From Spirogloea muscicola (taxonomy: Eukaryota > Streptophyta > Zygnematophyceae > Spirogloeales > Spirogloeaceae): DNA of 17,566 bases. The notes below the pieces were generated by a model that was given only the letters and a program-made list of their open reading frames with translations, searched no databases and was not told where the DNA came from. The stretch is from contig WELB01000118.1 of assembly GCA_009602725.1 (NCBI GenBank), positions 422,890 through 440,455 on the forward strand, written 5' to 3'. Shown piece by piece: positions 8,401 through 17,566 of this stretch. Each line of letters opens with the position of its first letter. Position 1 is the first letter of the stretch. The position numbers and the translations under genes were made by a program.

Positions 8401-11400
8401 TGTGTCTGTTGTTTGCTCGTGGTACACCAGCTCGGAACCCGTACACCAGCTCCGTATCTGCTTTACTTGTGGTTGCATCTGTTAATACTCTGGTTGCCCA
8501 TGTCAGTACTTGATCAGGAGTGGTCGTGATGTGGAGGAAGCTCTCATGATACTGGTGCCAGAGGCATACCAGAATCACCCCACACTGCAAGTCAAGTTCC
8601 CTGAGGTACTTTCCTGTTGTGATATAATATGGCAGCAATGACAGGCTATGGTGCTGAAGCCTTGTCTATCCATAGCTTCTGTCTGTCTAAGTGTCCAGCT
8701 GGATTCTCCAATACAGGTCATTGACTTCTATGAGTACTACAAAGGTCAAATGGAGGCCTGGGATGGTCCTGCACTGCTTGTATTCAGGTGCATGGGTGAT
8801 CCATACCATCACAATGGCAGTAATTGCAGGCATTGCATTCGTTTTGCGAAGAAGCATTTGCTGTTTCCCCTTGTGTTGTGCTTACTACCCTTCTTGTTTA
8901 CAGGCTAATAGGCATATTTGAAGCGGCTAACATAAAGGGGGGTTCTGTTTTCAGTGATGGGAGGACTGTTGGTGCTTGCCTGGACCGTAACGGCCTTCGC
9001 CCAGCCCGCTTCTGGCAAACAAATGATGGCATGCTCTATGTTGCCTCCGAGGTATATTTGGCACTAGAATGCATTACTAGATTGATCATAGTCTTAAATT
9101 GTATGAGAATTGAGTGAGGTACTTGCTGACAAGCTCAGAAGTTATGTCCATGTTCTTGTCATGATGCAGGTGGGAGTCTTGGACATTGATCCGGCTATGG
9201 TCATTGAAAAAGGGCGTCTGGGTCCTGGGATGATGATCTCAGTGGACATCGAAACTGGCGAGGTGTGGTGATGCTTATCTGCACGGAGAGCCTGGCATAT
9301 CACAACCTTGCATCTTTGCTCATCCTCTTGGCTTTGTGAGTTGTATGCACCAGCTCTCCTCCTGAGCAGCCTATTGTGACTTCACTGTCCACTGTGGCAG
9401 TTTCGTGACAATACTGTCATAAAGAGGAGGATAGCAGGTGCTCAGCCCTATAAGAAGTGGCTGGCTGAGAAGAGCAGAGTTCTTGCTCCAGCTCCTTTCA
9501 ATTCTGCCACTGCTCTCAACGCGGACACCCTACTTCGTCGACACAAGTGAGCTTTGCGCCTGCCTAGGGGATGTGTGCAGCAGTGCAATCACTGCCGCAG
9601 CATAGAAGCAATCCACAAGGCGACTTCTAAGGTCCAAGGCTAAGTTACATCATGCTCTTAGTGCATGTAGCTAGCAGCTCCATCTGAGACAAGGTCACAA
9701 GCTCAGTCTGGGTTGTCATCATTGTCATCATGTGACATACTTATCTGCCTATTTTGCCTGGTCAATTTTGCAGCTCCTTTGGCTACTCTTCAGAGGATGT
9801 ACAGATGGTCATTGAGAACATGGCGTCGCAAGGCAAGGAGCCCACATTCTGCATGGGAGATGACATTCCCCTTGCGGCCCTCTCAGAGAAGGCTCACATG
9901 CTGTTTGACTACTTCAAGCAGCGATTCGCCCAAGTAAACGTTCATACTCGTCGCAAGCTTTGACAATATGAACTGTGACTAAATCTACCATTTTAGTGCA
10001 TTAGAGCGTTGGACATGCAAGGGCTCAATCTGTCGATGATGGTGGTTTACCTCACCTCCTAAGACCTTGTAGACATCACACTGCAAATTGCTCTGGCTGC
10101 ATCGTGGGATTTGTTAAGGTGGCCACTGGTTCGATCTGTCCACTATATACTTCCTCTGGTATTTATACTTGACAATGCTGAGATCTGCTCTTTTTGCAGG
10201 TGACAAATCCAGCCATTGACCCCCTTCGTGAAGGACTTGTGATGTCCCTTGACACGGTTATTGGCAAGCGGGAGAACTTACTTGAAGTTGGCCCTGAGCA
10301 CGTCAACCAGGTCGTTAGGGATGATGATACTACTCAGCAATCCTGCGCTCATTCGTGTTTGGCAGTCACATGTGTATTCCAGCCTGCAGAAACTACCACT
10401 GATCTTTGAAAGTGCGATGACCTTCCAGGTGCGCCTGAGCAGCCCAGTTTTGAACGAAGAGGAGTTGAGCGCCCTTTCTGATGACCCATCATTGAAGGCT
10501 GTTAAGCTTCCCATATTCTTTGACGTGTCTCAAGGCAAAGAAGGTGCTCTTCGAGAAGGCTTGGACAAGCTGTGCGAGGCAGCTGACAAAGCTGTCAAGA
10601 GCGGAGCACAGCTTCTCATTCTGTCAGACTTCGCAGAAAAGCCAGTGAGTCGGGCAATACAACGGTCATATCTCTTCTCATTTGCACCAAAAGAGCTGGA
10701 GATCATGACTAGTGCAGTGCCTTCCTTCTGTGTCGTGATAGCAAGGAAGCAAGGGTGTTTGCCTACTATGAATATGGATGTCGTTGTCAGAGATTGATCC
10801 AAATCCAGTGCAGAAAGCGCAGAAAAGTTGATTGATCTTCTTTCTATTCTGCTGTCTGGTTTGTGGTGTGCTCTTCTTAGGAGGCTGCCAAACCTGCCAT
10901 CCCCATACTCTTGGCAGTTGGGGCTGTTCACCACCACCTGATTGAGAATGGCCTTCGCTTGAAGGCGTCAATAGTTGCAGATACAGCACAGTGCTTCTCC
11001 ACGCACCACTTTGCCTGCCTCATTGGTTATGGTGCAAGGTACATTTTCTGCAAATTTGAAGCCCAATTCGTGCTGTTCTGCAACTTTCCCCTTTGTGTGT
11101 TTTGCTGACTAGTAGTGGGGCAAAGGCAGTATTTGCATCTGGTAAGCACAAATCCCTGATGCATATGTGGATATGTTGTGCAGCGCTGTCTGTCCCTATC
11201 TAGCACTTGAGACATGTCGGCAGTGGCGGTTAGCCAACAAGACTGAGAAGCTCATGCAGATAGGGAAAATTCCTACAGTCTCAATTGAGCAGGCCCAGTC
11301 TAACTTCCGCAAGGTAAGGAGCATGCTTTAGTCGTAAGCCAGCTCCAAACTCACTAAAGCTTCATATTGCTAGTAGATCTAGCAGGCTTTGTTCTGCTTT

Positions 11401-14400
11401 AGATACTGGGAGGCCCCAAAAGCTGGGCACTCCCTGTTGTCAGTCAGCAATCATTTTTCGACTGCTTCCATGCCAACAATCCACAAAGCTTGAAGGGCTT
11501 GGAGCATTATCGCCTGGGTTAGCATTGCAGCTGGCTCCAGTCCTTATTGGTGATTGGTCAGGATCATTTAACAAGGATGTGGTTGAGGATTACATGTAGA
11601 GAAAGACTTGTATGTTACTGTATGTCGTATGTTGCGTAGTGACTCGATGACTGGTTGTCATGCCACAGGCTGTTCATGCTGGCCTACTGAAGATTCTTTC
11701 AAAGATGGGCATCTCCTTGATAACAAGGTAATAGACAGATAAGCACTTCATGTAAACAATTTCTGAAACCATCCTTGCAGCTTTTGAATAGAGTAAGCTT
11801 TCAGGATAGCAGAAAATCAAGCTGAAGAGTTCCTCTCTCTTGAGCAGTTATTGTGGTGCTCAAATCTTCGAAATCTATGGACTTGGCAAAGAGGTTGTTG
11901 ACTACGCCTTCCGGGGCAGCGTTTCGCGCATTGGGGGGCTAACGTTGGATGAGGTATCTTCTTTTACTGACTTCCTTCGCATGGGCTTGGATTGACATCA
12001 CTAGATAGGGAGTGCCCCGATGCTTATGACATTCTTTACGACTTACTCACATGACTTTGTTGCTCTCGTAATGTCTACAGTTGTCATCGGAGGCTATGGT
12101 GTTCTGGTCCAAGGGCTTTGTAGAAGAAGCTGCTAAGAAGCTGGAGAATTTCGGCTTCATCCAGTCTCGAGTTGGAGGTCTGTGACAGATCACCTTTCCC
12201 AGATGCTGAATTCTTGTTGTCTTGTCAGGGAGCTTTGTATGACAGCTGGGTATGACATGCATTTCAGATCACAGCGTTTTGCGTCATGTCAGCTGCAGAG
12301 TTCTTTATAGTTGGACCCTTTGCTCAGCCCGTCTGCTCCATCTCTTTGCATCGGTGTTATTGTTGCAGCAGCCTCTAAGATTTTGTTTGTCATCCTCTGC
12401 ACTTGCTCAGTCATGTAAGTCGTTTGCTGCAGGTGAATATCATGGCAACAATCCTGAGATGACGAAGCTTCTGCACAAGGCCATCCGGGAGAAGAATGCT
12501 CTTGCTTACTCTACATACCAGAAGTACCTGGCCTCGAAACCCGTCAATGTTCTCCGTGACCTGGTTGAATTTGACAGTGATCGGGAGCCCATCCCAATTG
12601 AGAAGGTCGAGCCAGCAACAGTCATTGTTGAGAGATTCTGCACAGGAGGAATGTCACTGGGAGCTATATCTCGTGAGACCCACGAGGCTATTGCCATTGC
12701 GATGAACCGTATTGGGGGCAAGTCAAACTCTGGTGAGGGTGGAGAGGTACGTACCGCTTACCTTGGCATTGCTGACAATGTCAGAGGCACTCATCTACCA
12801 GTGTTTGATGATACCAATGTTTTGAAGCTCTTCAGCGATGCCAGTGACTGATCTTATATGGCTTCTGACCACAAACAGGACCCAGTAAGATGGCGGCACT
12901 TAAGCGATGTGTCTGATGATGGCAACTCACCAACGTTCCCTCACTTGCGCGGCCTTCAAAATGGGGACACAGCCACTAGCGCAATCAAACAGGTTATGAT
13001 CAGTACAAGCTGCACATGCAGACTCAGCTCGACGTAGAAGCCACATTGCTTGCTCAAGCTCACAGCCTTTCATCTTGCAGACTAGCCACTGTGCGTCATC
13101 GTCCCGGTGAACTTGGACGGCTTCACTGACACAACAACCTGATAGGCGTCCTTCGTCTGGCCCTGTCTTTCAGGTAGCGTCTGGTAGATTTGGGGTGACA
13201 CCGACATTCTTGGCAAATGCCGAGCAACTAGAGATCAAGGTTGCTCAAGGGGCTAAGCCAGGTGAAGGAGGCCAGCTTCCTGGAAAGAAAGTGAGCCCTT
13301 ACATCGCTAGTCTTCGCAATTCCAAGGCCGGAGTTCCACTGATCTCTCCCCCCCCGCACCACGATATCTACTCCATTGAGGACCTGGCACAACTTATCTT
13401 CGATCTCCACCAAGTACGTTATGACCGCCGTATCAGATTTGTGCAGAGGCCTTCATGGAATTGACATTATGCAGCCACTGGTCATGTCTTCCTGTCCTAT
13501 CATGCAGCAGTTATGCACACCATGCATGTCTTCACAGTGAACAAGCCAAGTTGACATCTTGGCTGGAATGGCAACTTGCTCGAGGATGTGCTTCTCAGGG
13601 ATGGCAGTAGCTAATATATATGCTTGTGTGCATTTGTAGGTGAATGCCAAAGCCAAGGTCTCTGTCAAACTTGTGGCAGAGGCTGGCATTGGCACAGTTG
13701 CAAGCGGAGTGGCCAAGGCCAATGCCGATATCATCCAGGCAAGGGCTCACTGCTTTCAGCCTTCTGTCAGGGATTCCTTCTACTCTCATAGTGCGGTGGC
13801 TGTGACAATTGGCATGAAGTGTATGCCTGGTGTATGGTACTCTTTCATGACACCAAATGTAACAGTTCCAGGGGTGGCCTTTGTCACCAGATATCTGGCC
13901 ACGATGGTGGCACTGGAGCCAGCCCTGTCAGCTCTATCAAGCATGCTGGTGGCCCTTGGGAGATGGGCCTCTGCGAGACCCAGCAGACCCTTGTTGCAAA
14001 TGGCTTGCGAGAGCGAGTTGTCCTCAGAGTTGATGGAGGCTTCAAGAGCGGTGTGGATGTCATGGTTGCCGCTGCCATGGGCGCGGACGAGTTTGGCTTC
14101 GGGTCCATTGCGATGATCGCTACTGGCTGTATCATGGCTCGAATCTGCCACACCAACAATTGCCCGGTCGGGGTTGCCAGTCAGGTGCGTGGTTCAGTCG
14201 AGACTCTCATGAAGTAGAGAGTATGCACTTGTTGGACCTTTCAGTACCCTGGGAAAATTCTGAATCGCATCTTCCTTCCAGCACATAACTGATATATGCA
14301 AGGCCATTGAAACCAATGCCAGCAACAACATATGCCCTGCTTAGCCATGTATTTACAGCTCAAAATGCTCACAGAGCGTGAGAGTTGATCTGGTTGTGGT

Positions 14401-16996
14401 ACATGTGGGCTTTTGGAGGCCTCATGGCTACGATGTAATTGTGATATTTATCTATTGGGGAGGTACAGAGGGAGGAACTCCGTGCTCGATTCCCAGGTGT
14501 CCCTGGAGATCTTGTAAATTATTTCCTCTATGTGGCAGAAGAGGTATGTAGCTGACAACTCTGATGATTCTGGATGATGGCAACACATGAAGAAGAGGTT
14601 GTTCCAAGGGAGCAGCTGCTAGCTGTTGTGTATGTTGTACCGAAGGCGCACAAGGTCTGGTGGTAGTGATGTTGGTAGTATGCAGGCAATTTGATGAGGC
14701 TATGCCTTGTCCTTGTGCAGGTCCGTGAGGTCCTTGCCAGTCTTGGCTATGAATCACTGGATGACATGGTGGGAAGAGTCGACCTGCTGAAGCCCCGAGG
14801 ACAGCCATTGGCTAAGACCAAGTCTCTGGATTTGTCCTACCTGCTTCAGGTCAGATATTTGACTTCAATATCATGAGCTGGACTTTGAAGCTTTTGGGTT
14901 TCTGTATTTGTCTGAGATGTCTTGACCAGATTGATTGCTCCTCGCTTGAACAGCGCTTGATAGCTGGCTATGACCATTATGATTCTACCAGCTTCTTCAA
15001 TCTGATGAAATCTGTGTCTTTCTGTAGTACCCTGGACCCGCGAGCATGACAAGCACAGAGATTAGGAAGCAGCCTGTGCACGAGAACGGCCGTGTGCTAG
15101 ATGATGAGCTTCTAGCAGACGCGGAGGTGATGATTGTTGCCTTGCTCTCATCTATTTTGGACGCCATAGTAGCTGCAACGACTGTTCAATAATCATATCG
15201 AGCCAAGCACGGCACTATAGAATCCAGGACATCTCGCTAGTGTGTGGTGAAGGTGCGCATATACATCTCTCAGTGAACAAGATAAGGATATTGAAGCATC
15301 GATTTGTGGTCTAAGGTTCTTCTCTGTAGCACTTATCTAGTGTTGTGGTGTTACGCAGATTGCAGCCGCAATCGCAGAGGAAAAGTCAGCAGCCAAGACT
15401 GTGAAGATCCTGAATGTAGATAGGTCAACTTGTGGTCGGGTTTCTGGCGCCATCGCTAAGAAGTATGGTGAAGGATTTGCTGGCCAGCTCGATCTCACGT
15501 ATGCTACTTTGACACCTTCACCAAGTGCTTCACGGAGCACATGTTGCTACTCAGCATATGTTGGTGCATGCAGTTCAGTTGAGCTTGTGTGTACTGAGGC
15601 ACCCTTCTCCACCAATACAGACGCCCAGCTGTTGCCAGTCAGTGTTATCTTGCATCTACCATGGTCATTGAGACAAAAAACCTGGTTGTGTTGGCTTGAA
15701 TACTAGCTGATCTGTAAGGTCTGTTGCACGTCACTGCAGGTTCTTGGGCAGTGCTGGCCAATCTTTTGGCTGTTTCCTTTCACCTGGAATGTATGTTCGC
15801 TTAGTGGGGGAGGCAAATGATTACGTTGGCAAGGTATATAATTCCGCTGGTTTCAACGGTTGGCATCGATGAACATGTAGGCATAATTATGCTGGCCCAG
15901 GTCACTGCACACTGGAGATACTCTTAGTGATCACAAGGCATCAACTTTCCTCGCAAATGTTGCAGGGCATGGCTGGTGGCGAGCTGGTCATTGTGCCGGA
16001 CGAGGGAATCAGCTTTGTGCCGGAGGACTCCATCATCGTGGGCAACACGTGCCTCTATGGGGCTACAGGCGGCCAGATGTTTGTACGAGGACGTGCAGGG
16101 GAGCGCTTCGCTGTACGCAACTCGCTTGCCGAAGCTGTGGTGGAGGGTGCTGGAGACCACTGCTGCGAATACATGACCGGCGGCTGCGTTGTCGCACTGG
16201 GCAAGTAAGTGTTTGGTGCTTTCAAGCAGCAGCAGAGAGGAGGTGCTTAGAGGGACTGAACTGTCTCTGACTGATTGTGACGATTCTACAAGGCCGTCAC
16301 TTGTACTCCAGTGCCGCCTCCATCCCTATGTGAGGGCTGACGTCCCCTCACTTCCGCCTGCTTCTCAGGGTTGGTCGGAATGTGGGAGCGGGCATGACTG
16401 GCGGCATCTCCTACTTCTTGGACGAGGACGACACCTTCCTGTCCAAGGTTGATGTCCATCTTAGCATCCACTAGAGATGGCCATGTGGGTCATCTGGTTG
16501 TCCATTATCAGCAGTTGCTTTCCTTGCTTCTGATCAATCCCTTTCCTATCCCTGACCTCTTTACGCTGAAGCAGTAGAATCAGGAAAAGAGCCTGATGTT
16601 TGTACAAGTGCTTTTGCAGGTCAACAAAGAAATCGTTGCAATGCAGCGGGTGTGCACGCTCGCCGGCGAGACGCAGCTGCGTCGCCTGATCCAGTCTCAC
16701 GTGGTAGGCTGATGCTGAAGCTCGCAGAGCCGTCAAGCCAGCTCAAATCACTGTGGAGTTTGATAATAATCTTTGCTTTATGTTCCTGTTGGGCCGGCGA
16801 GGCTCACATTTATCTGCTTGTTTGCGATGCGCAGGACAAGACTGGCAGCAGCAAGGGCAAGAAGGTACTGGCAGAGTGGGAGCACTTTTTGCCCCTGTTC
16901 TGGCAGCTGGTGCCACCGAGCGAGGCTAACACTCCAGAGGCTAGCCAAGAGCTTGACAAGCAGCCTGCGCAGCGGCTTGTCACACAGTCGGCTTGA
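5142..16996 (+). CDS. GLU1: Ferredoxin-dependent glutamate synthase (Fd-GOGAT), plastid precursor, complete, 33 exons
   Basis: Fd-GOGAT converts glutamine plus 2-oxoglutarate to two glutamates with electrons from reduced ferredoxin; with glutamine synthetase it assimilates ammonium in the chloroplast. My splice model has 33 exons and 32 introns (103-603 bases), 4,914 nt, 1,637 residues, close to the ~1,620 of plant enzymes. Order: leader, class II glutaminase, central domain, FMN synthase domain with 3Fe-4S cysteines, GXGXG domain; exon coordinates are given in the region entries. The start is the first ATG after an in-frame TGA (5085-5087). Stop is TGA 16994-16996. It has the ferredoxin-loop insertion and no C-terminal NAD(P)H subunit, which separates it from NADH-GOGAT. 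Of the introns, 31 are GT-AG and one is GC-AG; 24 are phase 0. No internal stop or frameshift remains after splicing. Confidence 0.96.
5466..6068 (+). other. Fd-GOGAT intron 1, longest intron, with telo-box and a 16-base direct repeat
   Basis: This 603-base GT-AG intron splits the transit peptide from the mature enzyme. It carries AAACCCTAA at 5538-5546, the plant telo-box sequence, within about two units of the CCCTAAA telomere repeat. The 16-mer tcctttgtgacagtgg occurs at 5938-5953 and again at 5999-6014. No open frame with recognisable protein is present. Confidence 0.75.
6069..9546 (+). other. Fd-GOGAT exons 2-11: class II glutamine amidotransferase domain
   Basis: Exons are 6069-6170, 6412-6619, 6963-7090, 7544-7858, 8185-8316, 8507-8605, 8717-8787, 8955-9051, 9170-9262 and 9401-9546 (residues 109-571). 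This domain hydrolyses glutamine and releases ammonia into the internal channel. The nucleophile is Cys122 (codon 6108-6110) in GACGTGFI. Further motifs are [64 protein letters not shown] and [11 protein letters not shown]. Counting Cys122 as residue 1 places Asn352, Gly353 and Asp394 at 231, 232 and 273, the active-site numbers I recall from the Azospirillum enzyme. The exon 2 donor could be 6169 or 6171; gtgagc at 6171 keeps phase and is preferred. Confidence 0.93.
6778..6815. repeat. G-run / C-run tract in Fd-GOGAT intron 3
   Basis: GGGGGC (6780-6785) can pair with GCCCCC (6794-6799) across an eight-base loop. It is followed by two more C6 runs (6803-6808, 6810-6815). The minus strand thus carries three closely spaced G5-G6 runs. 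This lies inside intron 3 (6620-6962) and has no known role. Confidence 0.7.
9774..12177 (+). other. Fd-GOGAT exons 12-19: central domain
   Basis: Exons are 9774-9933, 10200-10310, 10429-10644, 10881-11038, 11184-11313, 11669-11727, 11848-11953 and 12081-12177 (about residues 572-917). In the family this domain links the glutaminase and synthase sites and helps form the ammonia tunnel. Motifs read through the joins include [132 protein letters not shown] and [14 protein letters not shown]. Exon 17 (59 nt) is the smallest exon of the gene. The donor of exon 13 (gtcgtt, 10311) is unusual but is the only choice that keeps the conserved frame. Confidence 0.92.
12433..14849 (+). other. Fd-GOGAT exons 20-26: FMN glutamate synthase domain with 3Fe-4S ligands and ferredoxin loop
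   Basis: Exons are 12433-12746, 12879-12992, 13174-13413, 13640-13738, 13891-14184, 14469-14543 and 14721-14849 (residues 918-1339). This domain binds FMN, reduces the 2-iminoglutarate intermediate and carries the 3Fe-4S cluster. The cluster ligands are Cys1253, Cys1259 and Cys1264 (codons 14128-14163) in [13 protein letters not shown], spaced C-x5-C-x4-C. Other motifs are [99 protein letters not shown] and [13 protein letters not shown]. Exon 21 (residues 1023-1060) holds the insertion typical of ferredoxin-dependent enzymes, including [15 protein letters not shown]. Confidence 0.95.
13739..13890 (+). other. GC-AG intron 23 of Fd-GOGAT
   Basis: The exon ends ATCCAG at 13738 and the intron begins gcaagg, a strong GC-donor context; the acceptor is gtcaccag at 13890. 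The join restores [15 protein letters not shown], an essentially invariant FMN-site sequence. No nearby GT in the right phase would do so. Confidence 0.9.
15028..16996 (+). other. Fd-GOGAT exons 27-33: GXGXG domain and C-terminus
   Basis: Exons are 15028-15126, 15359-15498, 15740-15833, 15966-16204, 16369-16447, 16620-16703 and 16835-16996 (residues 1340-1637). This right-handed beta-helix domain is structural in the family. Motifs are [131 protein letters not shown] and the C-terminal [20 protein letters not shown]. Two junctions split codons (AC/G at 15498/15740 and AA/G at 16204/16369). The protein ends QSA, with no NAD(P)H-dehydrogenase extension. Exons from 15966 onward are more GC-rich than the centre of the gene. 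Confidence 0.94.
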
Positions 16997-17467
16997 GCTC
17001 TCTGTATAACCCGTGGGGGATAAAGCAGGTCTTAGTGTGTGTTTTCCCCACTCCTTACCGCCAGGTTGTTGCAGCTGAAATCCTGGCGGCCTTTGCCTCT
17101 GCGCTGCCTAGCAATCTGACTTAGTCGCGCATCGGCTCGACCTTCCTTCCCGTTGAGTGTTTAATTTACTGGCTGTATTGTGCATGTGTGCACAATAAAC
17201 CCTGTTAACACTTTCCTGGCCTTGGCCATGAATAGGAAAGCCATAGGCCCATAATGTGCCTCTGCAGCCCGTGTCTTCGCCTAGTCAGTGTGACAGTGCA
17301 TTTCAAGGTCACGGGTGTGGTGTGCACGGTGGATGGAGATACTTTCTATCATGATGGTCAAGTGGCCTATCGTTAGCAGCCCTGCGACATCAATCAGGCA
17401 AGCTTGGCTTGGAGTCTGGCGTTAGTCACCACGCCCAGTCGTTGCCGCAACTGGGTTCTGTGCGGCG
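16997..17467. other. 3' region of Fd-GOGAT, convergent with the next gene
   Basis: These 471 bases separate the Fd-GOGAT stop from the stop of the minus-strand gene at the right edge. I see no protein or RNA gene. The part up to about 17215 is the likely Fd-GOGAT 3' UTR, and the rest is probably the 3' UTR of the neighbour. I did not find a TGTAA on either strand here. Confidence 0.6.
17178..17199 (+). terminator. Inverted repeat overlapping an AATAAA poly(A) signal for Fd-GOGAT
   Basis: AATAAA lies at 17194-17199, about 200 bases after the stop codon. It follows and overlaps a perfect seven-base inverted repeat, TTGTGCA (17178-17184) and TGCACAA (17189-17195), with a four-base loop. Chlorophytes mostly use TGTAA, so AATAAA as the functional signal is an inference. 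Confidence 0.4.
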
Positions 17468-17566
17468 CTAAGCGTCAAGGGGCTCAAAGTACTTGCGGTC
17501 GACAAGGAACGCGCCGGCGGCGAAGCGGACGGCCCAGACGCCCTTGGGGCGGCGGTCGAGGACGCG
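17468..17566 (-). CDS. C-terminal end of an unidentified protein, 5' part outside window
   Basis: The minus strand is open from the window edge to TAG at 17470-17468, giving 32 residues that include GVWAVRFAAGAFLVD and end YFEPLDA. The segment is GC-rich with strongly G/C-ending codons, like the TGD1-like exons, and its composition looks like a real terminal exon. The alternating hydrophobic residues suggest a beta-rich end, but I do not recognise the family and assign no function. It is convergent with Fd-GOGAT. The frame is chosen by codon bias and plausibility because only 99 bases are visible. Confidence 0.6.
   Translation of the reverse strand, partial: RVLDRRPKGVWAVRFAAGAFLVDRKYFEPLDA

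Noticed and set aside
10120-10140. ggttcgatc resembling a tRNA T-arm
   Set aside because: It lies in intron 12 with no acceptor stem or anticodon arm at the right distances.
5142-16996. Fd-GOGAT as a pseudogene because the raw frame is interrupted many times
   Set aside because: Every interruption falls in a segment bounded by GT or GC and AG, and the spliced frame closes at 1,637 residues with all catalytic motifs present.
5142-16996. NADH-dependent glutamate synthase
   Set aside because: The ferredoxin-loop insertion is present in exon 21 and the protein ends after the GXGXG domain with no NAD(P)H-binding subunit.
1-17566. CRISPR arrays, insertion sequences, integrases, toxin or defence genes
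   Set aside because: No regular short repeat-spacer pattern, transposase motif or terminal inverted repeat pair was seen; the DNA is ordinary eukaryotic genic sequence.

Overview
This window looks like nuclear DNA of a green alga, most likely an intron-dense chlorophyte (possibly trebouxiophyte). The reasons are plant-type plastid genes (TGD1-like lipid permease, ferredoxin-dependent glutamate synthase), very many short introns ending in TGCAG, TGTAA poly(A) signals at two gene ends, (GCC)n tracts and a plant-type telo-box. The species cannot be fixed from sequence alone. Nothing here looks bacterial, viral or mobile, and I see no CRISPR array, tRNA or rRNA gene.

Layout: (1) 2-942, + strand, the last three exons of a TGD1-like chloroplast envelope lipid ABC permease. 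(2) 943-2226, a convergent 3' region that holds a diverged ~248-bp tandem duplication. (3) 4140-2227, - strand, a complete seven-exon CutC-family gene (247 aa). (4) 4141-5141, a head-to-head intergenic region, GC-rich, with two (GCC)n tracts and one unresolved base. (5) 5142-16996, + strand, a complete 33-exon ferredoxin-dependent glutamate synthase (1,637 aa by my splice model). (6) 16997-17467, its 3' region with an AATAAA. (7) 17566-17468, - strand, the C-terminal end of an unidentified gene.

The splice models were built by hand from GT/GC...AG boundaries, reading-frame continuity and remembered family motifs. All exon phases close in frame for both complete genes, and the glutamate synthase active-site spacing matches the family numbering. 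TGD1 and glutamate synthase both act in the chloroplast (lipid import, ammonium assimilation). They are neighbours rather than an operon, and no joint function is implied.

I found no previously undescribed system. The items worth a second look are modest: two GC-AG introns, the 3' tandem duplication, a changed conserved motif in CutC, the shared repeat-bearing promoter region, and the unidentified gene at the right edge.
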